A stretch of DNA of 64,000 nt, from positions 1 through 64,000 of the forward strand of contig URXW01000004.1 in assembly GCA_900551995.1 (NCBI GenBank), given 5' to 3'. The notes beneath the pieces were generated by a model that saw nothing but the letters and a program-made list of their open reading frames with translations, was not told where the DNA came from and did no database searches. The DNA comes from an uncultured Eubacteriales bacterium (GTDB taxonomy: Bacteria > Bacillota > Clostridia > Oscillospirales > Oscillospiraceae). The translations under genes were made by a program, and so were the position numbers. This document shows, piece by piece, positions 47,321-54,556 of the stretch (positions within the stretch are counted from its first letter, which is position 1; every line of letters begins with the position of its first letter).

Positions 47321-48841
47321 ATGGAAAACAGGAACAACAACCCCATTGCGGAAGAGATTATCCATAACAATCCCACCGGATATGGACTTTTCGCGGGTAT
47401 CGGTGACAATTTCAACAGCGCGGCGCAGGCTATCTGCGAGCTGGCAGACGATGCGATTTCCAATCTCCGTGCCAACAGCGACGACCCCGACCTCTCCATG
47501 ACGATTGTGGTGTCCTTCGAGAATCTGGGCGATGCGGTGGAGATCGGCGTGGTGGACGGCGGCACGGGCATCACCAATTTGGACAGTGCGCTGACCATCG
47601 CCTGTCGGGACGGGGCGCAGACGCCGCTGAACGAGCATGGCTTCGGGCTGAAACACGCGCTGGCGTCCTGCGACAGCAGCCCCAGCCAGCAGTGGAGCAT
47701 CCGGACGCGGACGAAAAAGGACGCGGCTGCCAACCAGTACCGCGAGGTCACGGCACCCTATTCCATGGGTACGTCTGAGGAAGACCAGCCCATGAAGGTG
47801 TTCTTTTACCCTGGTGCCGGCGGTCTGCCCTACCCGACCGGCACCGCTGTTACCGTCCGCTGCCCCATGGCAAAGTTCCAGACGGTGAAGCCCGACCGCA
47901 AGGCGGCGCAGTCTGATTTCCACCATCTCGTGATGTATGCCATCGAGGAACTTCGGTATATCTACGCCGGCGTGCTGGCAGATACGAGCATCACAATGAA
48001 GGTGCTGGAGGTCAACGGCGGCACAGAGAAGTGCCACATTCTGAAGCCCCTGCAGCCCACATGGGAGGAGGGAACCATGAAACGGCTGGAGAATGTCCCC
48101 TATGATTTGGGCGGCGGACAGCTGACCATCCACTGCCGGTATGGGAATATCCTCCCTACCAAGAGCAATGCCATTTACTATAAGGGCAACATGGCCTCCA
48201 GCGGTGTAGAGCTGCGCATCAACGGGCGCGCCATTGAGCACGGACTGTTCGACCGTGTTTGGGGCGAGGCTATTCATCCCAGCCAGAACCGCTTTCTGGT
48301 GCAGGTGGACCTGATTACGGACAATTCCGCCGCACTGCCTGCCACCAAGAATACAAAGACGTCCTTCTGTGAAGCGGACCCGCGCCTGAACAAGCTGTTC
48401 CGCTGGATCGCAACCTATGTCCCTGCACCGCCCAAAGACGCGGACACCATTGAAGCCCGCTACGTCAAGGAGCTGGCAGCTAAGTGCGAGAGCAACCCCG
48501 ATGCCCTGCGGGTGAGCCGCGAGGAGCCGGTATTTCAGAAAATCGGGCTGAAGGCGAAAGTAGACCTGTTTGTGGGCTGCGTCAATGGCGTGACCATCTA
48601 TGAAGCCAAGGCGGGCAAGACGAAGGCGTTGGATTTATACCAGCTCCGTATGTATGTGGACGGCTGTGCGCTGGACAACAAGCCTGTGGATGAGGCAATT
48701 CTTATCGCGCGATATCACCCGCCTGAGGTGCGGGAGCTGCTGGACATCCTCAATGGGCTGTCCGCGCCTGATGGCCGTCCCTACAATTTCCGGTTGGTCA
48801 CATGGGATGAGGAGGGCATCTTCGTGCAGCAGAGCGCGTGA
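47321..48841 (+). CDS. GHKL (Hsp90/MORC-like) ATPase with C-terminal nuclease-like domain
   Basis: A 506-residue protein. The N-terminal GHKL ATPase has the N-box QAICELADDAISN, the G1 box VVDGGTGITN and the G2 region NEHGFGLKHALA. The middle (residues about 200-370) resembles the transducer part. The C-terminal region has VDLFVGCVNGVTIYEAKAGK followed by LYQLRMYVDG, a pattern of the PD-(D/E)xK nuclease fold (D ... E-x-K). Such a fusion suggests ATP-driven, clamp-like DNA handling with cleavage, as in defence or mobile-element conflict systems. This is inference; no named system is recognised. Confidence 0.75.
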   Translation: MENRNNNPIAEEIIHNNPTGYGLFAGIGDNFNSAAQAICELADDAISNLRANSDDPDLSMTIVVSFENLGDAVEIGVVDGGTGITNLDSALTIACRDGAQTPLNEHGFGLKHALASCDSSPSQQWSIRTRTKKDAAANQYREVTAPYSMGTSEEDQPMKVFFYPGAGGLPYPTGTAVTVRCPMAKFQTVKPDRKAAQSDFHHLVMYAIEELRYIYAGVLADTSITMKVLEVNGGTEKCHILKPLQPTWEEGTMKRLENVPYDLGGGQLTIHCRYGNILPTKSNAIYYKGNMASSGVELRINGRAIEHGLFDRVWGEAIHPSQNRFLVQVDLITDNSAALPATKNTKTSFCEADPRLNKLFRWIATYVPAPPKDADTIEARYVKELAAKCESNPDALRVSREEPVFQKIGLKAKVDLFVGCVNGVTIYEAKAGKTKALDLYQLRMYVDGCALDNKPVDEAILIARYHPPEVRELLDILNGLSAPDGRPYNFRLVTWDEEGIFVQQSA

Positions 48842-48848
48842 CTGAGGC

Positions 48849-48885
48849 GCGGGAAAAGTGTGCAATGGTTGCACACTTTTCCCGC
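48849..48885 (+). terminator. Terminator of the GHKL operon
   Basis: GCGGGAAAAGTGTGCAA and TTGCACACTTTTCCCGC form a perfect 17-bp stem with a TGG loop. No T-run follows. Confidence 0.7.
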
Positions 48886-48955
48886 CCTGCGCGGCACACG
48901 AATTCGATTGTGCGTGTGCGCCTGAATTGTATGAACCGAGGATACGGAGAACGAC

Positions 48956-49165
48956 ATGATTATCAAAAACGCCATCAAATGCAGAAAGTGCGGGGATGTT
49001 ATAGAATCTACCTCGACACACGACCTCAAAATATGCTCGTGCGGTGCCTGTGCTGTGGATGGAGGACACGAATACCTGCGGCGTTCCGCGCCGTCGCTGG
49101 ATGACTTCATCGACTTGAGCGTGGTCAAGCTGGACGAATCAACCGACAAGTTGTTTTTCTCATAA
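48956..49165 (+). CDS. Small zinc-ribbon-like island protein
   Basis: A 69-residue protein with IKCRKCGDVIES and KICSCGACAVDGGHEYLRR, two Cys pairs that can hold zinc, and an acidic C-terminus (LDDFIDLSVVKLDE). Similar small proteins (of a DUF7695-like type, from memory) are common in Firmicutes mobile DNA. Function unknown. A terminator follows. Confidence 0.65.
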   Translation: MIIKNAIKCRKCGDVIESTSTHDLKICSCGACAVDGGHEYLRRSAPSLDDFIDLSVVKLDESTDKLFFS

Positions 49166-49170
49166 TGGTA

Positions 49171-49202
49171 CAGCAGGTCGCGGCGTTGCCGCGACCTACT
49201 GT
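49171..49202 (+). terminator. Terminator of the 48956 gene
   Basis: AGGTCGCGGC and GCCGCGACCT form a 10-bp stem with loop GTT, extended by ACAG/CTGT and followed by TTTT. Confidence 0.8.
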
Positions 49203-49307
49203 TTTATACAGCTCATAGTTGCACATATGTGCGGGCGAAAGCTCGGTATCCTGTTTTGCCTTTCCGTGCGCCGCCTGCTACAGTAAGGCCAGAAAAGGCG
49301 GGACTGC

Positions 49308-49336
49308 TTGTGGATGCAAAGAAAATATGCTATACT
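49308..49336 (+). promoter_or_regulatory. Promoter of the 49370 gene
   Basis: TTGTGG, 17 bases, TATACT, 33 bases before the ATG. Confidence 0.65.
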
Positions 49337-49369
49337 CTGTCCTGTGCGATTGAATTCAGGAGGGACGCC

Positions 49370-49633
49370 ATGTTTTATACGGATGAGGAAATATCTGTCA
49401 TCACCGGCTTTCTCAACGGCTATCTTGTGCGTGACTGTGCCAGTGCCAAAGTAAGAGAATCGTATATCAGAATCAGTGCAGGGCTTCAAAGTCATACATT
49501 GACCAAGGACGATTATGTTTGGCTGGAGAATGCTCTGTTGTTTCTGCGCCCGTACTGGTGGAGTGACCGCGAGGATGGGAAAATGCTGATGGATGTGTTC
49601 CTGCATACGCAAACATTAGCAAAAGAAGAATAG
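49370..49633 (+). CDS. Small hypothetical island protein
   Basis: An 87-residue protein starting at ATG 49370 with AGGAGGG upstream. It is mostly helical (EEISVITGFLNGYLVRDCAS, YVWLENALLFLRPYWWSD), with a Trp-rich segment, and has no membrane helix. It has its own promoter and terminator. No family is recognised. Confidence 0.6.
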   Translation: MFYTDEEISVITGFLNGYLVRDCASAKVRESYIRISAGLQSHTLTKDDYVWLENALLFLRPYWWSDREDGKMLMDVFLHTQTLAKEE

Positions 49634-49638
49634 CGAAA

Positions 49639-49679
49639 AAGATGAAGGATGTACCAGCTGATACACCCTTCATCTTTTT
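49639..49679 (+). terminator. Terminator of the 49370 gene
   Basis: AAAAAGATGAAGG and CCTTCATCTTTTTT pair over 11-13 positions around an 18-base loop, followed by a T-run. Confidence 0.8.
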
Positions 49680-49889
49680 TCATCGGTTTATTTGCGTTTC
49701 GCCCCTTCAAGATTTTGTCGGGGGTCACGGCCACGCTGATATGCTCCGCTGGGCATGATCGCCCATCCCGCGCCTGCTCTGCTCCGTCCTCAACACGTAA
49801 TGACCTCAAGTGCAAGGCCATCGTAGCGAAAAGCTGCCGGGGCTTACAGGTGGAAAACACTTCTTCGCCGCGAGAACCGGCTTATCCAT
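49680..49889. other. Intergenic stretch without a recognised gene
   Basis: About 210 bases between the terminator and the end of the Xre gene show no supported frame, repeat or promoter. Confidence 0.5.
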
Positions 49890-50198
49890 TCATATCATCG
49901 TATCCATGAGTGCTGCCAAAGCTGCTTGCTGCACTGATGTCAGACAATTCCATTTATCCAACATCTCACGCTGCGCGGGAGTCAGAGCCACACGAATGTC
50001 GTCCTGCGCAAAGAATTGCGACAATGTAACACCGAAAGCATCGCAGATCTTCTCAAGCGATGCAAACGATGGCGTCATAGATTTTTTATACCACGAGGAG
50101 ATGGTAGACTGTGGCAGGCCAGAGCGTTCAGCAAGCTGATATTCCGACCATCCCCGTGCCTCACGATTCTGCTTGATGATTTCAAGAATATCTGTCAC
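49890..50198 (-). CDS. Xre-family regulator
   Basis: A 102-residue protein starting with GTG (AAGGTGGTG upstream). Residues 1-65 are a Cro/C1-type helix-turn-helix (ILEIIKQNREARGWSEYQLA, ERSGLPQSTISSWYKK, LEKICDAFGVTLSQFF). The C-terminal 35 residues are helical and may dimerise. It is divergent from the SLOG gene, and a palindrome lies between them, so it probably represses both. Confidence 0.85.
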   Translation of the reverse strand: MTDILEIIKQNREARGWSEYQLAERSGLPQSTISSWYKKSMTPSFASLEKICDAFGVTLSQFFAQDDIRVALTPAQREMLDKWNCLTSVQQAALAALMDTMI

Positions 50199-50260
50199 AA
50201 CTTCACCACCTTAGATTTTTCGTTTATTATACTTTGGAAAATCGTTGCATTTTAATAACT

Positions 50261-50286
50261 ATTGTCGTATTATTTATTGCGACAAT
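50261..50286. promoter_or_regulatory. Palindromic operator between xre and SLOG genes
   Basis: ATTGTCG (50261-50267) and CGACAAT (50280-50286) form a perfect 7-bp inverted repeat with a 12-base AT-rich centre. Confidence 0.6.
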
Positions 50287-50310
50287 AATCTTTGTGAGGG
50301 TGTGACTGCT

Positions 50311-50883
50311 TTGGAAGAAGGCTGCCGTATATACCGTTGTGCAGTCATAGGGCAAGCACCCATGCGCTTTCCATGGGGGTTTGATGAAGAAGATAGTGGC
50401 TGCCGGAAAATGAAAATCGAACTGGCGCAGCAGGTTATGGCGCTGCGCCAGCGCGGTGTGACACAGTTTCTGACCGCCTGCGACTGCGGCGTAGGTCTGT
50501 ACGCAGCCGAGATCGTCAATGGTCTGCGGGAAACCACCGATCAAGACCTGATGCTTTTCTGCTATACACCACATGAGGAACAAGCCACAAAGTGGGCGCC
50601 GTATCTGCGGGAACGCTATTTTACTATGCTGGAAAAATGCACCCATATTTCTGTTGTGTGTCCCGTGGGTACGCCGGATGCACAGCTGCAAGCCTATAGG
50701 AAGATCATCGACCTTGCCGATGTGGTACTATATGTCCATGATGCGGATATGTCAGCATCAGACAACGCAGAAAACAAAGCCTTCGCTTATGCTGCGGAGA
50801 ACCATACGCCCACGCTGGTCTTGCATCCGAAAGAGCTGACCGCAGAGTGGGTCGGCGAACAGTTCTATCCCAGACGGTCTTGA
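50311..50883 (+). CDS. SLOG-family nucleotide-binding protein (YpsA/DUF1273-like)
   Basis: A protein of about 190 residues. Seen are RCAVIGQAPMRFPWGFDEED, FLTACDCGVGLYAAEIV and the Rossmann-like order of strands of the SLOG superfamily, which binds nucleotide-derived ligands and occurs in antiphage systems and as YpsA. TTG 50311 is preferred because GAGGG lies 10 bases upstream; GTG 50302 is possible. A regulatory or defence role with the divergent Xre protein is inference. Confidence 0.7.
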   Translation: MEEGCRIYRCAVIGQAPMRFPWGFDEEDSGCRKMKIELAQQVMALRQRGVTQFLTACDCGVGLYAAEIVNGLRETTDQDLMLFCYTPHEEQATKWAPYLRERYFTMLEKCTHISVVCPVGTPDAQLQAYRKIIDLADVVLYVHDADMSASDNAENKAFAYAAENHTPTLVLHPKELTAEWVGEQFYPRRS

Positions 50884-50945
50884 TAACAGGATGATTAGCC
50901 CCTGTTCACGACGCAGCAAGCCGGATCGCGCCTTGCCTGCAAAAT

Positions 50946-50977
50946 AAAAAAGCCGTAGGCACAGATGCCTACGGCTG
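50946..50977 (-). terminator. Terminator after the recombinase gene
   Basis: AGCCGTAGGCA and TGCCTACGGCT form an 11-bp stem, followed on the minus strand by TTTTTTATTTT. It lies outside the inverted repeats that enclose the recombinase gene. Confidence 0.85.
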
Positions 50978-50995
50978 CATGAGGAATAGTTCGTT

Positions 50996-51022
50996 TTTCG
51001 TAAATCATATACAATTCACGAC
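50996..51022 (-). repeat. Inverted crossover-like site, left copy
   Basis: These 27 bases are the exact reverse complement of 52416-52442. Read on the minus strand the site has TCGTGAAT and ATTTACGA arms around TGTATATG, the plan of a tyrosine recombinase core site. The recombinase stop codon lies inside it. Confidence 0.8.
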
Positions 51023-52201
51023 CCCTGCGTCTGCGCGTCTTTGCAGCGCATCGCTTTGCGGCATCTCTGACGGAATTTTTGACGGAGTTAAACTGCCCCA
51101 CGTACTTTCAATCGGGAGAAAGCATATACTCTGCACCGCCTGCTTTTTATGTGCCAGAGAGGAATGCACATAGGTCTGTAATGTCGTCCGTATATCAGCG
51201 TGGCCCAGCAGCTCGCTGAGGCTCTTGATGTCCACGCCGCTTTCCATGCACCGTGTCGCGTAGGTATGCCGCATAGCATGAAAATTTCGATAGCGGGTAC
51301 CGCAGCGTTCCAACAGCTTCCGATACCGGTATTGCAGTGTGCGCGGCTCCATTGGCGTGTTCGTATTGGTCAGCAGGTAGTTATCTTTTTGAATATTCTG
51401 CGTGGCTGTTTTCAACAACTCCAGCATATCATTGGGAATTGCCACAAGACGTACAGAACTGCTGCTTTTAGGGGATTGAACCACCAAATGTGTTCCGGAA
51501 GCATCCCGCACACGGGCAACCGAGCGCTCAATTCGCAGAAAGCCTGAACGGAAGTCAATGTCACTTTTGCGTAGAGCGCAGATCTCACCAAGGCGCAGCC
51601 CGGTGTTCAGGATTAGAAGGACACAAAGTCCCGTGATGTCCGGTGCATCCAATACCTTCTGCGCCAGCGCGGCTATTTCGTGGTCAGCAAATACCTCGAC
51701 CTTTTTGCTTCGATATGCAGGCAGCTCCACATCCCTGCCGGGGCAGTCGCAATGGCATTTCTTTTTCACAACTTTGAAAATTGTTTTCAGCAGCACGCCA
51801 ACATCCCTTGTGCTCTTGCATGACAAACCTCTATCTTGCAGCCGCGAAAAAAATACAGAAAGTTTTTCCGCCGTCAGATCACGCAGCAGGATCGTTCCAA
51901 TTTCAGGGACAATATAGTGCCGTATCATATACTCGTAACGCCCAATCGTTGAGGCCTTCAGTGCGCCGCGGCGCTCGGACAGGAAGACTTCTGCTGCCTG
52001 ACATACCGACATTTCACCTGTCAACATAGGCTTCTGTGGCAGCGCATCTTCTATCCTTCGCCGCTTCTCACGGCAGGCGGCATAGCTCTTGGCATAAACA
52101 TACCCATATTCCGCCTTGCCGGCAGGTGTTCGGCCACGAATATAGCGACCCTCCCACCGGCCATCTTTCCGTTTGTAAATGTTCTCTCCGCGACGTGGCA
52201 T
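51005..52201 (-). CDS. Tyrosine recombinase/integrase
   Basis: A 398-residue protein starting at ATG 52201 (AGAAGGGAAG upstream). An N-terminal AP2-like segment (GENIYKRKDGRWEGRYIRGR), a SAM-like core-binding domain (residues about 60-150) and the catalytic domain are seen: Arg in LILNTGLRLGEICAL, HAMRHTYATRC (His-x-x-Arg), LLGHADIRTTLQ and the nucleophile in TYVHSS. The C-terminal tail ends VVNCI within the left 27-bp repeat. Perfect inverted repeats enclose the gene, so it may invert its own segment; alternatively it is the integrase of the island to its left. Confidence 0.92.
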   Translation of the reverse strand: MPRRGENIYKRKDGRWEGRYIRGRTPAGKAEYGYVYAKSYAACREKRRRIEDALPQKPMLTGEMSVCQAAEVFLSERRGALKASTIGRYEYMIRHYIVPEIGTILLRDLTAEKLSVFFSRLQDRGLSCKSTRDVGVLLKTIFKVVKKKCHCDCPGRDVELPAYRSKKVEVFADHEIAALAQKVLDAPDITGLCVLLILNTGLRLGEICALRKSDIDFRSGFLRIERSVARVRDASGTHLVVQSPKSSSSVRLVAIPNDMLELLKTATQNIQKDNYLLTNTNTPMEPRTLQYRYRKLLERCGTRYRNFHAMRHTYATRCMESGVDIKSLSELLGHADIRTTLQTYVHSSLAHKKQAVQSICFLPIESTWGSLTPSKIPSEMPQSDALQRRADAGVVNCI

Positions 52202-52359
52202 AGTAATCTTCCCTTCTTTCTGACGGTGTTTGTGACGGCAATAAACAAGATGCCGTGGTATCCTTTCTTTTGAACTTCCAGATGATGGAAACAATATGAA
52301 GCAATTTGAATTGTAATTCAGAGGGTTCTTGCTTTTTCACAATTTTCCTGCATTTTTTA

Positions 52360-52388
52360 TTGACTTTTTTAGCAAGTCAATGTATAGT
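52360..52388 (+). promoter_or_regulatory. Outward promoter inside the invertible segment
   Basis: TTGACT, 17 bases, TATAGT on the plus strand, 27 bases before the right inverted repeat. The -35 box lies in the palindrome TTGACTTTTTTAGCAAGTCAA less one base (arms TTGACTT and AAGTCAA). It reads towards the riboswitch and ECF operon. Confidence 0.65.
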
Positions 52389-52415
52389 GAAGAATGAAAT
52401 TGCGGTAACTTTTCT

Positions 52416-52442
52416 GTCGTGAATTGTATATGATTTACGAAA
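52416..52442 (+). repeat. Inverted crossover-like site, right copy
   Basis: This site is identical on the plus strand to the minus-strand sequence of 50996-51022: 27 of 27 bases, with TCGTGAAT, TGTATATG and ATTTACGA as arm, spacer and arm. Confidence 0.8.
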
Positions 52443-52519
52443 TACCCAGAGCGTGTGCTGACACTTTGCAGTATGCACAAACCGCAGCAGCATCATTCAT
52501 TTGCAACAGACAAGTAAAT

Positions 52520-52846
52520 ATGATCCGGTGACACCGTGTGGCTGTGTTGGTCGTAAAGATCTTTTTATATGCAAAAGATCAGGCAGCAGCCTAAAAGGAA
52601 TTTGGGTTAGAAACCCTCTGCGGACGGCACTGTGAGCGCAAGGAAATGGTCGAAGCGGCGAAAGCTGTTGGGTAATACCGCCATTGGGAGGAATCTTCTG
52701 AGAAGGTAGATCATGTACGAAAGGCGAAAGCCTTGTGGCGCGAGGGCAGGAGAATTGCACGGTCAAGGATCTTTGGTACACAGTGGCGCTCTCTCGCTGT
52801 GACGAGGGCAGGAGCGTGCGCTGACGGATTTTGTCAGCGTTTTTTC
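52520..52846 (+). promoter_or_regulatory. Cobalamin-riboswitch-like leader with terminator
   Basis: The segment has the core signs of a cobalamin aptamer: TAAAAGGAATTTGGGT, then AGAAACCC, then CTGCGGACGGCACTGTGAG (52575-52635), and a B12-box-like CGAGGGCAGGAG (52741-52752). The same 12-mer recurs at 52803-52814. CGCTGAC and GTCAGCG (52819-52839) followed by TTTTTT form an expression-platform terminator, and a second hairpin with a T-run follows near 52854-52898. The downstream ECF transporter genes support the call. The 5' limit is approximate. Confidence 0.6.
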
Positions 52847-52921
52847 TTGCCAAAATGTCGCTGGTCATCCCCTGAGAAGGGGTTTGTCCGGCATTTTTTC
52901 GTAATAAGGAGGAGTGTTACT

Positions 52922-53491
52922 ATGTCTCAACGCGGCGGACGCCCCATTGATTTTCAGGCGTGGGCGCAAAACCAAATAGTCAAAAGGGCTGTAGCAGCAC
53001 TGGAAGCGCGTGACGAAGCATTTGCCGAGCGAAACGCAGATACGCCGCTGCCGCAGCTGGCGCGGTATCTGAGCCGGTGTGCCATCTCGCTGGGTCACAG
53101 CCCATCCCCCAGCGAAGTGGATGGCGGTACATTTATTGAGCAGCGTTTTGGCAGCTGGGCAGCCGCGATGGCGGCGGCAAGGCTGCCGCAGCCTCGTTCC
53201 ATGCGCAAGCTGCGCGACACCGCTCGCTATAAGGCGGAAAAGGTGAAGCAAGAACCGTTGTTCCGTGAAGAGCGAAGGCAGAAGCGGCAGCGCAAGCTGG
53301 AGCAATCCGAGCAGCGAAAGAAGGAGCAGGCTATCAAAAAGCGTGCGGAGCGGGCTGCTAAGGCTGAATGGGCGGCGAAGAAGAAGGCGGAGGCTGAAGC
53401 AAAGGCTCTCACCTTGGCAGAGACCTCCGCTGAAGCCGCACTTGATACAATATCCGCAGCAATTAACCCCAGTCAAGCCGAGACAGTCTGA
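52922..53491 (+). CDS. Protein with HNH-endonuclease-associated repeat and Lys/Ala-rich helix
   Basis: A 189-residue protein with AAGGAGGAG upstream. Residues about 55-95 (LSRCAISLGHSPSPSEVDGG, FIEQRFGSWAAAMAAARL) match the homing-endonuclease-associated repeat that binds DNA in HNH proteins, but no HNH catalytic motif is present. Residues about 105-165 form one long charged helix or coiled coil rich in Lys, Arg, Glu and Ala. It is the first gene after the riboswitch-like leader, and its 3' end overlaps the first tandem hairpin element. The role in the operon is unknown. Confidence 0.6.
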   Translation: MSQRGGRPIDFQAWAQNQIVKRAVAALEARDEAFAERNADTPLPQLARYLSRCAISLGHSPSPSEVDGGTFIEQRFGSWAAAMAAARLPQPRSMRKLRDTARYKAEKVKQEPLFREERRQKRQRKLEQSEQRKKEQAIKKRAERAAKAEWAAKKKAEAEAKALTLAETSAEAALDTISAAINPSQAETV

Positions 53492-53554
53492 ACGGAGACT
53501 GTCAGCTTTCCATAGGGGGACGGGGTTTAAGCCGCCCCGTCCCCCATCCTCAAA
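53474..53554 (+). repeat. Two-hairpin RNA-like element, unit 1
   Basis: CAAGCCGAGA leads into hairpin a (GACAGTCT/AGACTGTC), linker CTTTCCATA, hairpin b (GGGGGACGGGG/CCCCGTCCCCC) and tail ATCCTCAAA. Unit 2 at 53566 has the same plan with changed but still paired stems. Confidence 0.7.
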
Positions 53555-53565
53555 TCCGCAAAAGG

Positions 53566-53638
53566 CAAGTCGAGACGGCAAATGCCGTTGTCTTTTCCAT
53601 AGCGGGAGGGGTTTGCCGGCCCCTCCCGCATCCTCAAA
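53566..53638 (+). repeat. Two-hairpin RNA-like element, unit 2
   Basis: CAAGTCGAGA leads into hairpin a (ACGGCA/TGCCGT), linker TTTTCCATA, hairpin b (GCGGGAGGGG/CCCCTCCCGC) and tail ATCCTCAAA. The flanks are conserved and both stems are compensated relative to unit 1. Confidence 0.7.
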
Positions 53639-53671
53639 ATCAACAGCCCTAACGGCTGAAGGAGAATTGAC

Positions 53672-54556
53672 ATGAAAAAGAATCTGAGATATATCATCGC
53701 GTTCCTGCTGGCACTTATGATGCTGTCGAGTCTGTGCGCTTGCGCCCAGACCGGCACTGCCGGCAATAGCGGCGAATTGGATCTGGACTATGTGGGAGAG
53801 GATACCGACCAACCCGAAGAGGAAAAGCCGTGGTATTCCTGGTTTACGGAGGCCTTCAGCTTCGGCAAAAAGGAAACAACATCTACCCCGTCCCAAAGCA
53901 AGCCTGACAGCGTGGCGGATTTCTATGCCCAGGGCTCCGGAGATGCACCGCAGGGCAACAAGGGCAATAAGACAGACCAGACGCCCTCTACCACCCCGGA
54001 GGAGGATACCGCCAACAATCCATCCAATTCCGGCGGCAAAAAGGACGACAATAAAAAGGACGACCAGAAGGGCGAGGACAGCAACACCCCCGCGCCTACT
54101 CCCGAGCAGAAGCCCGAAAGCAAGAAAAACACCGTCACCATTACCATTCGCTGCGATACGGCGGTGAATAACGGTATGCATCTGGAGAGCAAGTGGGCGG
54201 GCATCGTCCCGGCCTCCGGCGTGATCCTGCCGGTGACCACGGTGGAGATTGAGGAGGGTGACACGGTCTTTGACGTCCTGTCCTACGTCTGCGATAAGTA
54301 TAAGATCCACATGTCCTATCGGGGCGGTACCTCCAGTGGCTGCTATGTGGATGGCATCAATAACCTCTATGAGTTCGACGGCGGCCGCTGGAGCGGCTGG
54401 ATGTACTGTGTCAACGACTGGTATCCCAACTACGGCTGCGGCGTGTACTTCGTCAAGGCCGGCGAGGTCATTGAGTGGAACTACACCTGCGACCTTGGCC
54501 TTGATCTGGATGCCGGAATGGAAGGTGCCGAGGACTGGAAGAAAAACAATGAGTGA
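53672..54556 (+). CDS. DUF4430-domain lipoprotein
   Basis: A 294-residue protein with a lipoprotein signal (LLALMMLSSLCACAQ, lipidated Cys near 23-25), a long low-complexity Asp/Lys/Pro/Thr linker (residues about 30-155) and a C-terminal DUF4430 domain (VTTVEIEEGDTVFDVLSYVC, GGRWSGWMYCVNDWYPNYGC, GEVIEWNYTCDLGLD). DUF4430 resembles the beta domain of transcobalamin/intrinsic factor. As the gene is the first transport gene of a riboswitch-linked ECF operon, it may capture corrinoid at the cell surface; that is inference. Confidence 0.85.
   Translation: MKKNLRYIIAFLLALMMLSSLCACAQTGTAGNSGELDLDYVGEDTDQPEEEKPWYSWFTEAFSFGKKETTSTPSQSKPDSVADFYAQGSGDAPQGNKGNKTDQTPSTTPEEDTANNPSNSGGKKDDNKKDDQKGEDSNTPAPTPEQKPESKKNTVTITIRCDTAVNNGMHLESKWAGIVPASGVILPVTTVEIEEGDTVFDVLSYVCDKYKIHMSYRGGTSSGCYVDGINNLYEFDGGRWSGWMYCVNDWYPNYGCGVYFVKAGEVIEWNYTCDLGLDLDAGMEGAEDWKKNNE

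Noticed and set aside
52440..52920. HEARO/omega RNA next to the HNH-repeat gene
   Set aside because: The protein lacks RuvC and HNH nuclease domains of IscB, and the leader fits a cobalamin aptamer plus terminator better.
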